DNA of 64,000 nt from Piscinibacter gummiphilus. Lineage in GTDB: Bacteria > Pseudomonadota > Gammaproteobacteria > Burkholderiales > Burkholderiaceae_C. The notes under the pieces were generated by a model, which ran no database searches, was not told the DNA's origin, and saw only the letters and a program-made list of their open reading frames with translations. The translations under genes and the position numbers were made by a program. The first letter of the stretch is position 1. Every line of letters begins with the position of its first letter. The stretch is from positions 1-64,000 of the forward strand of contig NZ_CP136337.1 of NCBI RefSeq assembly GCF_032681285.1, read 5' to 3'. Below, in pieces: positions 16,743-25,417 of the stretch.

Positions 16743-17550
16743 TATCCTGTGCGCGTGGATTCATGCGAATTCACGTGCTCGAACTTGAAGCACTGGCGAG
16801 AGATCGAGCGTCACTGCTTCGCTGGCTTGCGACGCGGCGCCTTAGGCGCTTCCCCCGGGCTGAGCCGCGGCAGGAGTGCCTGCACCGTCTCGGCTTCTGT
16901 GGGTACTTGATGGTGTCCTGCTGGCTCGCTTGAAGCAGAGGGTTGGATGGGATTCAAGATTTTTTTCGCCAAAAGATGAGCTCAGTGCTTGTGGCTGCGC
17001 ATAAAACAGCGACCCAAGTACTCTCCTGATAGCGCTCAAGAATCTTGACCTTCGCATTCGCCTGCTCGACCGGCAGGCCGAGCCCCAACCTCACGACTCA
17101 GTGGCATTAACTTCAGAGGCACGATGGAGTTCAGCGTCGCACCCTATGGCGACGCACTTCTGGACCGCGCGGCCCGACGTCGCGCGGCGGGATGAAGGCA
17201 TGTCCGACGCGGTGACCGTAAAAATCAGCAGCAGAAATGGTGCAGCTCGCCAGATCCGCTAATGCATCACGCCATAACTCTTTGATTTCTAATGAAATTT
17301 TCTGAGGCACCGCAAAATTTGGTAGCTGGATTTCGTGTGCACAAAATTTGAGCAGACCGATTCGATTTTGGAATTTCGCGAAAGCTGCAGACTAAGCGCG
17401 ATCGCTCGCGACGCATCGGATTTTTCTTTTTAGGGCCTAAACCGATGATAACCTATACTATCATCGGAAAGCATCCAGTTTGTATTGAGAGCCCGCCGCC
17501 ACTACAAAACGGCCGCAAATCGAAGCGTGACAAGCACTTAGGACACCTCC
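16743..17550. pseudogene. Non-coding stretch with a transposase tail remnant
   Basis: No intact gene is supported. At 17103-17195 the plus strand encodes GINFRGTMEFSVAPYGDALL and then a basic tail before a TGA. This is homologous to the C-terminal end of the Tn3 transposase fragment near 12763, so it is another transposase remnant cut off from its body. A minus-strand fragment ending ETVQALLPRLSPGEAPKAP near 16830 also looks coding but has no start. From 17200 to 17470 the DNA is clearly more AT-rich than the surroundings and probably holds the integrase promoter. Confidence 0.55.
17442..17467. repeat. 26-bp inverted repeat before the recombinase gene
   Basis: CCGATGATA and TATCATCGG form a perfect 9-bp inverted repeat around the 8-bp centre ACCTATAC, 84 bases upstream of the recombinase start. 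The 9-8-9 architecture fits a tyrosine recombinase core site or an operator. It lies in an AT-rich region. Confidence 0.55.
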
Positions 17551-19506
17551 ATGACCCGCGAGCTCGTTCCTGCAGGCAGCCGCGAGCTGACCCGCGACCA
17601 CATCCGGTTCTACCGCGCGGTGATGGATGGGGTCGAGATGGCCAAGGCCTGGGCGACCTACCTGGCGGTCGACGGCGACTACCAGGACACCCTGGCGAAG
17701 GCGACGCTGGGCTGGGTGCGACAGGCGCTTATCCAGGAGGCCTTGGACGCTGGCCAGCCAGCCTTGGTGGGCCTGTTCCGACGCGAGCCGTGGCGGGTCA
17801 AGACGTCGACCACGACCAAGCCGACCCTCGCGGAGTTCTCAGAGCGTTTTGCCGACGCCGGCGACTGGAGCGAGGTGGAACTCCAGGCGATGTGGAAGGA
17901 GGAATACGGCGAAACGAATCCCTCCGAGGCACGAGCGGCCGCCCGCCGCGAGCGGCTGAACCAGCGGCTGCGCCAAGCCCTGCAGCTGCTCGAGCGAGCG
18001 ACCCGGCGCTCGCCTGCGCGCGAAGATGCCGTTGAGCGGTGGCTGGCACCGAACCTGGCCAAGAACCTGGCCGCGGCCGGCTTGGCCTCACTGGGCGCCG
18101 TGGCTGACGCCCTGACGGCCCGCACGAACATCCGCTGGAAGGAGGTGCCGGGGGTGGGGGACGTGTGGGCCCGGCGCCTGCAGGAGTGGTTTGACGAGCA
18201 TGGCCTGAAACCGCACCCCCCTGCCCTGCCCTTAGCCCCTCCGCCGCCACCCGCGAACGCCAGCAGGCTCGTTCCCTTGGAGCGTTTTGAGCTGCCGTTT
18301 GTAGGAGTGGCCCCCCTCCCCTCGCCCACCGGTTCAGCTCCCTTCAGCCAGGCCGGAAACGCCCTCGGCGTACAGAACGACAGGCAGGCCATCGAGAGCT
18401 GGCTGAAGGCCAAAGCGAGCAACGCCAACACATTGCGGTCCTACCGCAAGAACGCCGAGCGCCTCTTGCTGTGGTGCTACCTAGAGCGACGCAGAACCTT
18501 CTCACAACTGACGGTCGACGACGCAACCCACTATCGCTCGTGGCTAGAGAACCTTGGGAGGCTCGATGAAGCGACTTGGATCAAGGCAGGCTGGAGGCTC
18601 CCCGCGAGCGAGTGGATTGGCAAACGAGCCGCCAAGCGCGACACGCCGGAATGGCGTCCGTTCGACGGCCCGTTGTCGCCAGACTCGGTCAACCAGGATC
18701 TTCTGACGATCCGTTCGTTGTTCAAGTACCTGAAGGAGTTCAGGTACCTGCAGGACAACATTTGGGACGCGCTGGGTAAAACCCTTGCGACACGAATCAA
18801 GCTTGCGGACGCCACCGAACAATTTGTCGGCAGAAGCTTCACGGACGAGGAGTGGCGGCACGTTGTGTCCCCTCTGTCTCCGGACGGACCGGAGCTTGAG
18901 CGACGCCTCTTGCTGGTGCTATGGCTCGGATTCGGCTGTGGGCTTCGAGCGCGAGAAATGCTTTCACTCAAATTAGGAAGCATTCGACCAGGTCGGGAAA
19001 AGTGGCGCCTCAAAGTACTCGGCAAGGGCAATAAAACTCGGCTCGTTCCCCTCACCTCCCCTACTCGTCTTGCCCTGCTTGGATACCTGGACAGCGTGAA
19101 GGTCAACTTCGACAAAGTCATAGAGGCCACGCGCGCTCGGGAGGGGCACCCGACGTTTGAAGAGCCTCTACTCCGCAGTCGCCGAGGAAGGCGAGGCGGA
19201 TCGAGCCCAGAGGCACGGGACGCATTGCAATACACACAACTCTACGACTCACTAAAGAGCCATTTGAAGGCGCGCGCAGCTGAACTCGCAGCGTCCAACC
19301 CGGAGGCAGCCGCGAAGTTCCGTGATGCTTCCACACACTGGCTTCGGCACACCTGCGCGACCCTTGCATTGAAGAACGGTGTACCTCTACCCGGCGTCCA
19401 GAAGCTCTTGGGGCACACAACGCTCAACACGACATCCACCTATGTGACGGAAGACGATGAGGCGCTCGGCGTAGACATGGAGCGCTTCACAAGCCGCTTC
19501 TCGTGA
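17551..19506 (+). CDS. Tyrosine recombinase with DUF3701-type N-terminal domain
   Basis: A 651-residue phage-integrase family protein. Residues 1 to about 110 resemble the DUF3701 domain (RDHIRFYRAVMDGVEMAKAW). A core-binding domain follows from about residue 270 (NALGVQNDRQAIESWLKA). The catalytic domain has Arg near 466 (GCGLRAREMLSL), the HxxR box near 596 (THWLRHTCATL), the GH-T motif (LLGHTTLNTT) and the Tyr near 630 (TSTYVTEDDE). All catalytic residues are present. It ends 14 bases before the first parS-like site, so it is likely part of the maintenance module, resolving plasmid multimers, rather than a genomic-island integrase. AGGA precedes the ATG. Confidence 0.93.
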   Translation: MTRELVPAGSRELTRDHIRFYRAVMDGVEMAKAWATYLAVDGDYQDTLAKATLGWVRQALIQEALDAGQPALVGLFRREPWRVKTSTTTKPTLAEFSERFADAGDWSEVELQAMWKEEYGETNPSEARAAARRERLNQRLRQALQLLERATRRSPAREDAVERWLAPNLAKNLAAAGLASLGAVADALTARTNIRWKEVPGVGDVWARRLQEWFDEHGLKPHPPALPLAPPPPPANASRLVPLERFELPFVGVAPLPSPTGSAPFSQAGNALGVQNDRQAIESWLKAKASNANTLRSYRKNAERLLLWCYLERRRTFSQLTVDDATHYRSWLENLGRLDEATWIKAGWRLPASEWIGKRAAKRDTPEWRPFDGPLSPDSVNQDLLTIRSLFKYLKEFRYLQDNIWDALGKTLATRIKLADATEQFVGRSFTDEEWRHVVSPLSPDGPELERRLLLVLWLGFGCGLRAREMLSLKLGSIRPGREKWRLKVLGKGNKTRLVPLTSPTRLALLGYLDSVKVNFDKVIEATRAREGHPTFEEPLLRSRRGRRGGSSPEARDALQYTQLYDSLKSHLKARAAELAASNPEAAAKFRDASTHWLRHTCATLALKNGVPLPGVQKLLGHTTLNTTSTYVTEDDEALGVDMERFTSRFS

Positions 19507-19520
19507 ATGTCTCATGCGCA

Positions 19521-19734
19521 GTTTCCACGTGGAAACTGCGCGGAGGTGGTTCAGAGCAGGCTAGTTTCCACGTGGAAAACTACGGAGGCCGGTGGCAAGT
19601 TTCCACGTGGAAACTGGTCTATGCGTCCACTTAAAACGACAACTCAATTGCAAAAGGCCCGTAGTTTGAACTTTCATTTGACCGTGACAAAGTCGTCTTC
19701 TACATTCCGAACAACTCAGTTTCCACGTGGAAAC
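19521..19734. other. parS: parS-like centromere array (four 16-bp palindromes)
   Basis: The palindrome GTTTCCACGTGGAAAC occurs at 19521-19536, 19599-19614 and 19719-19734, with a one-mismatch copy at 19564-19579. It is close to the canonical Spo0J/ParB site TGTTTCACGTGAAACA but has one extra C/G step in each arm. It stands immediately before parA. These are the predicted ParB loading sites. One copy lies 18 bases before the parA start and could let ParB repress the operon. Confidence 0.88.
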
Positions 19735-19751
19735 TCTTCAGGAGCGGAGCT

Positions 19752-20432
19752 TTGACAGCAAAAATCATCACTGTGTTCAATGAGAAGGGTGGCGCCGGAA
19801 AGACGACGGTGGCAGTTCACATTGCTGGGACGTTGGGCAAGAGGGGAAATCGAGTAAAGCTCATCGACATCGACCCTCAAAACACATCGTCTCGTTGGGT
19901 CGCTCAAGCACGCGACCACAAAGAATTTCCCGCACGAATCGCAAACCTAAGTGCGTTGGGAGGAAACGTGCACCGGGAGATGAGGCACGACATGGATTCT
20001 TTCGACTATATAGTCGTAGATTGCCCACCATCGTCTGAATCCCCGGCGGCCAACTCGGCACTCACCGTTTCGGACTTGGCCGTGGTGCCGGTCGTGCCGT
20101 CGCCGAACGATCTATGGGCGGTCGCAACAGCGAAGCGGTTGGTAAGCACTGCGATGCACACCAATCGAGACCTGCGCGGGGTGACTGTGCTGAACATGGT
20201 TCAGCGAACCACGTTGGCAGCAGTCGCGGCCGAAGAATTGGGAAAGGACACGGCAATTCCGCTGCTGAAAACACAGCTGGGGCTGAGAAGCGCCTACAAG
20301 GAGTGTCCCCTGGTGGGAGGAACGGTCCATGACATCAGACGGGCGAAAGAAGCTGTCAGCGAAGTCGAGTCAATGGTTGACGAAATCCTGAGTGCGCTGG
20401 AGACGCGCCAAGAGAAGGGCAAGAAGCAATGA
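19752..20432 (+). CDS. parA: Plasmid partition ATPase ParA
   Basis: A 226-residue small ParA-type (class Ib-like) Walker ATPase. The deviant Walker A box is KGGAGKTT after FNE, Walker A' is the DIDPQNTSSRW segment, and Walker B is DYIVVDCPPS. It starts with TTG behind GGAGCGGAGC. It lacks the N-terminal DNA-binding extension of P1-type ParA, so regulation is probably by ParB at the parS sites upstream. Its stop overlaps the parB start (ATGA). Confidence 0.95.
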   Translation: MTAKIITVFNEKGGAGKTTVAVHIAGTLGKRGNRVKLIDIDPQNTSSRWVAQARDHKEFPARIANLSALGGNVHREMRHDMDSFDYIVVDCPPSSESPAANSALTVSDLAVVPVVPSPNDLWAVATAKRLVSTAMHTNRDLRGVTVLNMVQRTTLAAVAAEELGKDTAIPLLKTQLGLRSAYKECPLVGGTVHDIRRAKEAVSEVESMVDEILSALETRQEKGKKQ

Positions 20433-21439
20433 CGGGCCAACAGAAGGTGAAAACTTCAAAGTCGAAGGCGCTCGCGAGTGCGTTGAGCGGGTCCATGAGC
20501 GGGAACGAGACGGCGATCGACGCGCGCTTCGCAGCTGCTGACCGGGTACTACAACAAACTGGCGGGAGCCTTCTGAGGCCGGCGGCGGCAGACCCTCAGA
20601 TAGACCGCCAGTCGGAAAGCGCCTCGACGGCGACGACAGAGGGCGTAATTGAGGTGCTTTTGGAGCATGCGCACCCCAACGACGAAAACAGCCGGCAGAC
20701 GTTCCCGGACGAAGACATCGAAGAGCTCGCACAGAGCATGCGTGAACATGGGCAGAAGGACCCCGCGAGAGCCATGCCTCACCCAGAGCGGCCCGGTGAA
20801 TGGCTCCTCTTGTCTTCTCACAAACGGAAGTTGGCGCTGCAGCGTGCAGGCATCAAGACGATAAAGCTTCTCCCGCATGCCCCGGTGTACGGCTTTGATC
20901 GATACGTCCTGTCGACTGAGCTGAATCGCCACACGGCGGAAACAGCTCTCGACCAGGCCTTGTCCTGGCAGATCCAACTGAGGAAGGGTTACGTAGCCAG
21001 CTTGGACGAGATTGCTTCGAAGTTGAAGCTTCAGAAGAGCCAAGTCTCGAAGATCATGGCATTCACCAAGCTACCTGAAACGGTGTTGGCAGAAATCAGG
21101 AAGCATCCACGGGCCTTCGGACCGGCTACGGGGCAGCTGCTCTCCCAGCTTGTCGGCCTCACGACCGAAAAAGAGTTGCTCGACCTGGTGGAAGGGATCA
21201 TCAAAGGACAGATCTCGGTCCGCCGGCTCGAAAAAGAGGTCGAGAGCCGGCAACGAGGTCAGAAGTCTAGGCGCACGAAGTTAAACAGCAGGCAGTACAA
21301 GCTGCAAGCAGGCGGCCAGGAGGTCGGAGTTCTGAAGGACTGGGACGATGGTCGCGTGGTGCTGGAGATCAGACTCGAGGACCAGAAGCGCCGGGAGGCG
21401 CTGGTAGAGATGCTCAAGGGCGAATTTGCGAACGAATAG
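20429..21439 (+). CDS. parB: Partition protein ParB
   Basis: A 336-residue ParB/Spo0J-family protein. A lysine- and serine-rich N-terminus is followed by the ParB nuclease-like CTP domain with DEDIEELAQSMREHGQ, then the family's GEW-x-L-S-HKRKLALQRAG stretch in place of the usual GERR. The helix-turn-helix follows (LDEIASKLKLQKSQVSKI, residues about 190-210), and the C-terminal dimerisation part ends in the gene. It is coupled to parA and binds the palindromes upstream. The CTP-binding GERR motif is altered to SSHKRK, which is worth noting. Confidence 0.93.
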   Translation: MTGQQKVKTSKSKALASALSGSMSGNETAIDARFAAADRVLQQTGGSLLRPAAADPQIDRQSESASTATTEGVIEVLLEHAHPNDENSRQTFPDEDIEELAQSMREHGQKDPARAMPHPERPGEWLLLSSHKRKLALQRAGIKTIKLLPHAPVYGFDRYVLSTELNRHTAETALDQALSWQIQLRKGYVASLDEIASKLKLQKSQVSKIMAFTKLPETVLAEIRKHPRAFGPATGQLLSQLVGLTTEKELLDLVEGIIKGQISVRRLEKEVESRQRGQKSRRTKLNSRQYKLQAGGQEVGVLKDWDDGRVVLEIRLEDQKRREALVEMLKGEFANE

Positions 21440-21449
21440 AAGAGTCCAG

Positions 21450-21862
21450 TTCGCCCTTTCAGGTACGGCGTGATCAAGGGACAACCAGCACGCGTGTACT
21501 CACTGCGCCTCAATACCTTTATCTTCGCCAGTCTTGCATTCGCCTTTTCAGGTATGCCGCGTCTGCGACGTTCGCCTTTTCAGGTATGAACCCGGCAGGC
21601 TCTTCGCCCTTTCAAGTAGGGTCGCCCGGTCTACTCAACACTTCGGTTGAGCCGATCTTGGCGCCAACGTTGCGCTTTTTGGGCCTGATTTCGGCTTGCC
21701 AAGGGCGTTTTGCATTGATAGCCAACGGAATCGGCCCCAAAACGGGCGATACCTGAAAGGGCGAACTCTTCTAAGCGCTTCAACAAGGGCGGAAAACGGC
21801 CAAATACCTGATAGGGCGAACGTCGTACCTGATAGGGCGAACGTCGTACCCAATAAGGCGAG
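21450..21862. other. oriV: Replication origin with eight iterons
   Basis: The 16-bp iteron TTCGCCCTTTCAGGTA occurs forward at 21450-21465, 21539-21554, 21571-21586 and 21603-21618. It occurs inverted (TACCTGAWAGGGCGAA) at 21750-21765, 21805-21820, 21826-21841 and, degenerate, at 21847-21862. The forward trio is spaced 32 bp, the inverted trio 21 bp, whole numbers of helical turns. A GC-mixed 130-bp core lies between the two sets. The last iteron abuts the rep start, so Rep likely represses its own gene. No canonical DnaA box was seen. Confidence 0.9.
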
Positions 21863-22807
21863 ATGAGGCGGCTGGCAGCATGTCCTGGGACTCAATCACA
21901 ATCCGGTCTCATGGATTTAATCGTCCCTCCACCTAGCTCACCTAGCGAGCCTGTCAACAGCGTGCAGATGCCGCTGTGGGACGAGCGCAATCGCGGGCTT
22001 CCGGTGACCTTTGCAAAATCCGCGCTTTTTTCGGTCGGAGGCAAGCGTGAGCGTCGTCGACTCGACAAGCTGCCCATCGCATCGGAAGGCGAAACGGCGA
22101 TGGTCTACACGGGGGAAGAGCTGAGAACGGACGATGAAGACGTTCTCATCCAACTCTTCCACCTGGCGCGCGGATCATCGGTCGACCGAAACGAAGGCAT
22201 CAGCGTGCGGTTCTCTGGGCACCAAATGCTCCGCGAGCTCGACTGGAAGGTATCCAAGGAGGGATACGAGCGGCTCAAGGCCTGCCTAACCCGGATGCAG
22301 AACGGATCGTTGCACCAAACGTGGAAGGTCAAGAACCGCAAGATGGTTTATGCGGCCAACATCATTCGCAAGTGGGTGTTGGCAGAAGGTGGGCCGAAAC
22401 AGCAACAGTGGTGCGTATGGCTCGAACCTGAAATCAGGCACCTCTTCGATCCGAACTACGCGCTCCTCGACTGGAACGAGCGCATGAGCGTGAGCAAACC
22501 GATTGCACGCTGGTTGCACGCTTTCATGGCACCGGTTGCGAAGAGCGAAGTGTTCGTGGCCCCGGAGGAAGTGATCCGGAAACTCAGCGGCTCAACAGCG
22601 TCGACGATGCCGAAGTTTCGTCAGTCGCTGAAAGAAGCTCTGAAGGAAATGGAGCATGCACGTTTGATCTTCTCGTGGAAGCTTTGGGACGGGTACCTCT
22701 ACGTGGCACGCGAGCCAGACCAAGACATCAACAGAGCAACTCAAGCCGCAGCGCTCGAGTACGCCAAGCAGCAAAGAGCGGAAGCATCGAATGAAGTGAC
22801 ATCCTAG
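21863..22807 (+). CDS. trfA: TrfA-family plasmid replication initiator
   Basis: A 314-residue initiator that should bind the adjacent iterons and load helicase. The order of landmarks matches TrfA of IncP plasmids: a proline-rich lead, then QMPLWDERNRGLPVTFAKSA followed by LFSVG. Next come DEDVLIQLFHLARG, VRFSGHQMLRELDWKV, a LLDWNERMSVSKPIARWLHA segment, and a C-terminal winged helix (TMPKFRQSLKEALKEMEHAR). Three tandem inverted iterons run into the start codon, implying autoregulation. An internal ATG at 21911 could give a shorter form, as TrfA also has two starts. Iteron sequence differs from the IncP iteron. Confidence 0.9.
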   Translation: MRRLAACPGTQSQSGLMDLIVPPPSSPSEPVNSVQMPLWDERNRGLPVTFAKSALFSVGGKRERRRLDKLPIASEGETAMVYTGEELRTDDEDVLIQLFHLARGSSVDRNEGISVRFSGHQMLRELDWKVSKEGYERLKACLTRMQNGSLHQTWKVKNRKMVYAANIIRKWVLAEGGPKQQQWCVWLEPEIRHLFDPNYALLDWNERMSVSKPIARWLHAFMAPVAKSEVFVAPEEVIRKLSGSTASTMPKFRQSLKEALKEMEHARLIFSWKLWDGYLYVAREPDQDINRATQAAALEYAKQQRAEASNEVTS

Positions 22808-22814
22808 AAAGCGA

Positions 22815-22846
22815 AAGTGCCCGGCGACGGCAATCGGCGGGCACTT
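22815..22846. terminator. Hairpin after rep
   Basis: AAGTGCCCG and CGGGCACTT form a perfect 9-bp stem just after the rep stop. No T-run follows on the plus strand, so termination strength is uncertain. A second, looser pairing of GACACCCC with GGGGTGTTGTC spans 22860-22932. Confidence 0.5.
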
Positions 22847-22951
22847 CCTGTGTCTTAACGACACCCCAAACGCACCTTTTGGCTCCGGTGTGCAGGTTGG
22901 TGGGACTTTAGGTCTCGCCAGGGGTGTTGTCAACCTCGTCGGGAGAACGAC

Positions 22952-23914
22952 ATGACTACCCCCGTATGTGAATACGCAGGCAAGGATTTGCCTCAGCTTA
23001 TTCAGCGCGCGATTGCGCGATGCATGGATCCAGCATTCCCTGTAAAGCTCAACGCACCTGAGAGAGTGGCGTTGGCCACGCTGTTGCGCCGCGTAGAAGC
23101 GAAAGATGGGTCTGCGAGCTTCTGGGTCAAGCGATGCAACTTGGCAGAGCTGTTCGAGAAGGTGGAGCGGACAGTCAGCAATTGGCTGCAGGCACTTGAA
23201 GACGCAGGGTTGATCGTGAAAGAGCAGGGAAGGACGCGATGGGGCAATTTCTCGTGCATCACGGTTTGCCTCACAGAAGCGGCGACCAAGCTTCTTGGGT
23301 TGCAGGAAGCATCCAGTTCGATCAGGAAAAAAACTTCAGCCGGCCATAAAGAAGGCTTTAACCGAGACAGTCTCTACGAGAGACATCTCGCCGAGCCGGC
23401 GCGGACTCTCTCGACAGCTGGTCGAAGCGGAAACCGCAGTGTTCCCGACGACTGCTTGCCGCTGCTTGATCTGGGGCTAAGCGAGTCTGCCGTCTTCAAG
23501 CTGATGAGGATCTGCACGGAGCACAAGAAGCGACTTGGCTCGATCGTGACGGCCAGGCTGGAAGCAATACGAGGAAGCCGCAACCGGTTTGCGTACCTTC
23601 GAAAGCTCGCATCGGACAACATCGACTACGCCTCACTTCATGCGCTCGAAGTAGAGAAGGCTGAGAAGGTTGAAGCGGTCAAACAGACGCAGTCGATCGT
23701 CCAAACCTCTCGTCGGGAGTACGAGGACGCATGGATCCAGCCGAGGCCCGGTCTTCGGTTCTTCTTGAGGAGAGGAGGAGTACCGGACGAGTACCACCTG
23801 GTCGAAGGAACGTGGCGACTGGTAGGGGCGGTGATCGGAGAACGTCTCCTGAAGCTGTTTGAGCGAATCGACAAGGAGCGGCCGCCGCGCCTCAATGAGA
23901 TGTCGACGAGCTGA
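22952..23914 (+). CDS. Winged-helix plasmid replication-associated protein
   Basis: A 320-residue protein. Residues 20-110 form a winged-helix DNA-binding region (LNAPERVALATLLRRVEA, then LFEKVERTVSNWLQALEDAG) of the kind seen in plasmid replication and helix-turn-helix proteins. The rest is helical and basic without a recognised domain, and the C-terminus has EYHLVEGTWRLVGAVIGERL. GGGAG precedes the ATG. Lying between rep and dnaB, it may load the helicase or act as an accessory initiator; that role is inferred from position. Confidence 0.7.
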   Translation: MTTPVCEYAGKDLPQLIQRAIARCMDPAFPVKLNAPERVALATLLRRVEAKDGSASFWVKRCNLAELFEKVERTVSNWLQALEDAGLIVKEQGRTRWGNFSCITVCLTEAATKLLGLQEASSSIRKKTSAGHKEGFNRDSLYERHLAEPARTLSTAGRSGNRSVPDDCLPLLDLGLSESAVFKLMRICTEHKKRLGSIVTARLEAIRGSRNRFAYLRKLASDNIDYASLHALEVEKAEKVEAVKQTQSIVQTSRREYEDAWIQPRPGLRFFLRRGGVPDEYHLVEGTWRLVGAVIGERLLKLFERIDKERPPRLNEMSTS

Positions 23915-23995
23915 TTCTCGAGACTGTGCACTTCAGCGCTTACCAGCCGTGATGTGCGACCTTGAAGAGGTGACGTTTAGAACAAGGATGGACGT

Positions 23996-25417
23996 ATGTC
24001 GTCAAGGCAGAAGTTCCAGGAACAGTATCGTCGCATTGAAGATGCCGAGGTTGAGCGGCTGCGTGTGCCACCGCACTCCATCGAAGCCGAACAGAGCGTG
24101 CTCGGCGGCCTGCTGATCGACAACAGCGCGTGGGACCGCGCCGGAGACCTGCTCAACGACAACGATTTCTATCGCCATGAGCATCAGCTGATCTACGCGG
24201 CGATCGGTGGGCTCATCAACAACGCCAAGCCGGCTGACGTCATCACCGTCTTCGAGCAGCTGCAAAGCCTCGGCAAGGCCGAAGCCTGCGGCGGCCTCGT
24301 GTACCTCAATGCACTCGCGCAGAGCGTGCCGAGCGCTGCGAACCTGCGCCGCTACGCCGAGATCGTGAGGGAGCGCGCTGTGCTGCGAAAGCTCGTCTCC
24401 GCGAGCGACGAGATCGCCACGGCCGCGTTCAATCCGCAGGGCCGCCCGGTGCCGCAGATCCTCGACGAAGCCGAGAGCAAGATCTTCAAGATCGGCGAAG
24501 AAGGCTCCCGCTCGCGCCAGGGCTTCATCAGCATGGACACGCTGGTGGTGCAGCTCATCGACCGGGTGAACGAGCTGCACGAGAACGGCGCCGAAGAAGT
24601 GACGGGCGTTCGCACCGGCTTCTACGACATGGACAAGATGACCGCCGGCCTGCAGCCCGGCGATCTCATCGTGCTGGCCGCACGCCCTTCGATGGGCAAG
24701 ACCGCTTTCGCGCTCAACATCGCCGAGAACGTGGCGGTGAACGAGGGCCTGCCCGTCGTCGTGTTCTCGATGGAAATGGGCGCGGCACAGCTCGCCCTGC
24801 GGATGGTCGGTTCGCTCGGGCGCATCGACCAGTCGCACCTGCGTACCGGCAAGCTGCTCGACGACGAATGGGGCCGCCTCTCCGAAGCCGTCGAGAAGCT
24901 CGGCAAGGCCGCGGTCTTCATCGACGAAGGCTCGGCCTTGAGCCCCAGCGAACTGCGCGCCCGCGCGCGCCGACAGGCCCGCCAGTGTGGGCAGCTCGGC
25001 CTCATCGTCGTCGACTACCTGCAGCTGATGAGCGGCAGCGGCGGGGGCTCGGAAGAAAACCGCGCCACCGTGATCGGCGAGATCTCGCGCGGCCTCAAGT
25101 CACTGGCCAAGGAACTGAAGTGCCCGGTGATCGCGCTCTCGCAGCTCAACCGGAGCGTGGAAACCCGGACCGACAAGCGGCCGATGATGAGCGACCTTCG
25201 CGAATCGGGCGCCATCGAGCAGGACGCGGACGTGATCATGTTCATCTACCGCGACGACTACTATCTGAAGGAGCAGTCGAAGGAGCCGGGCGTGGCCGAG
25301 ATCATCATCGGCAAGCAGCGTAACGGCCCCACCGGCACCGTGAAGCTCGCGTTCCTCAAGCCCCTGACGAAATTCGAGAACATGGCGCCGGGGAGCGCAG
25401 GCGGCGACTTCTATTGA
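23996..25417 (+). CDS. dnaB: Replicative DNA helicase DnaB
   Basis: A complete 473-residue DnaB, the hexameric 5'-3' helicase of the replication fork. The N-terminal domain starts at VPPHSIEAEQSVLGGLLIDN. The RecA-like domain carries Walker A ARPSMGKTAFALN near residue 235, Walker B LIVVDYLQLM and the arginine finger region near FIYRDDYY. It closely resembles chromosomal DnaB of Burkholderiales. Its codons are markedly richer in G/C at third positions than the neighbouring plasmid genes, which suggests later capture from a host chromosome. Placed after rep, it would free the plasmid from the host helicase. Confidence 0.97.
   Translation: MSSRQKFQEQYRRIEDAEVERLRVPPHSIEAEQSVLGGLLIDNSAWDRAGDLLNDNDFYRHEHQLIYAAIGGLINNAKPADVITVFEQLQSLGKAEACGGLVYLNALAQSVPSAANLRRYAEIVRERAVLRKLVSASDEIATAAFNPQGRPVPQILDEAESKIFKIGEEGSRSRQGFISMDTLVVQLIDRVNELHENGAEEVTGVRTGFYDMDKMTAGLQPGDLIVLAARPSMGKTAFALNIAENVAVNEGLPVVVFSMEMGAAQLALRMVGSLGRIDQSHLRTGKLLDDEWGRLSEAVEKLGKAAVFIDEGSALSPSELRARARRQARQCGQLGLIVVDYLQLMSGSGGGSEENRATVIGEISRGLKSLAKELKCPVIALSQLNRSVETRTDKRPMMSDLRESGAIEQDADVIMFIYRDDYYLKEQSKEPGVAEIIIGKQRNGPTGTVKLAFLKPLTKFENMAPGSAGGDFY

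Noticed and set aside
17445..18035. A 196-residue frame upstream of and overlapping the recombinase
   Set aside because: Its sequence is a shifted reading of the recombinase gene and lacks protein-like character.
19507..19755. Small gene encoding a repeated FPRGN peptide
   Set aside because: The peptide repeat is only the translation of the parS-like palindromes.
21450..21862. CRISPR array
   Set aside because: Repeats are 16 bp, occur in both orientations with unequal spacing, and sit before a TrfA-like initiator; they are iterons.
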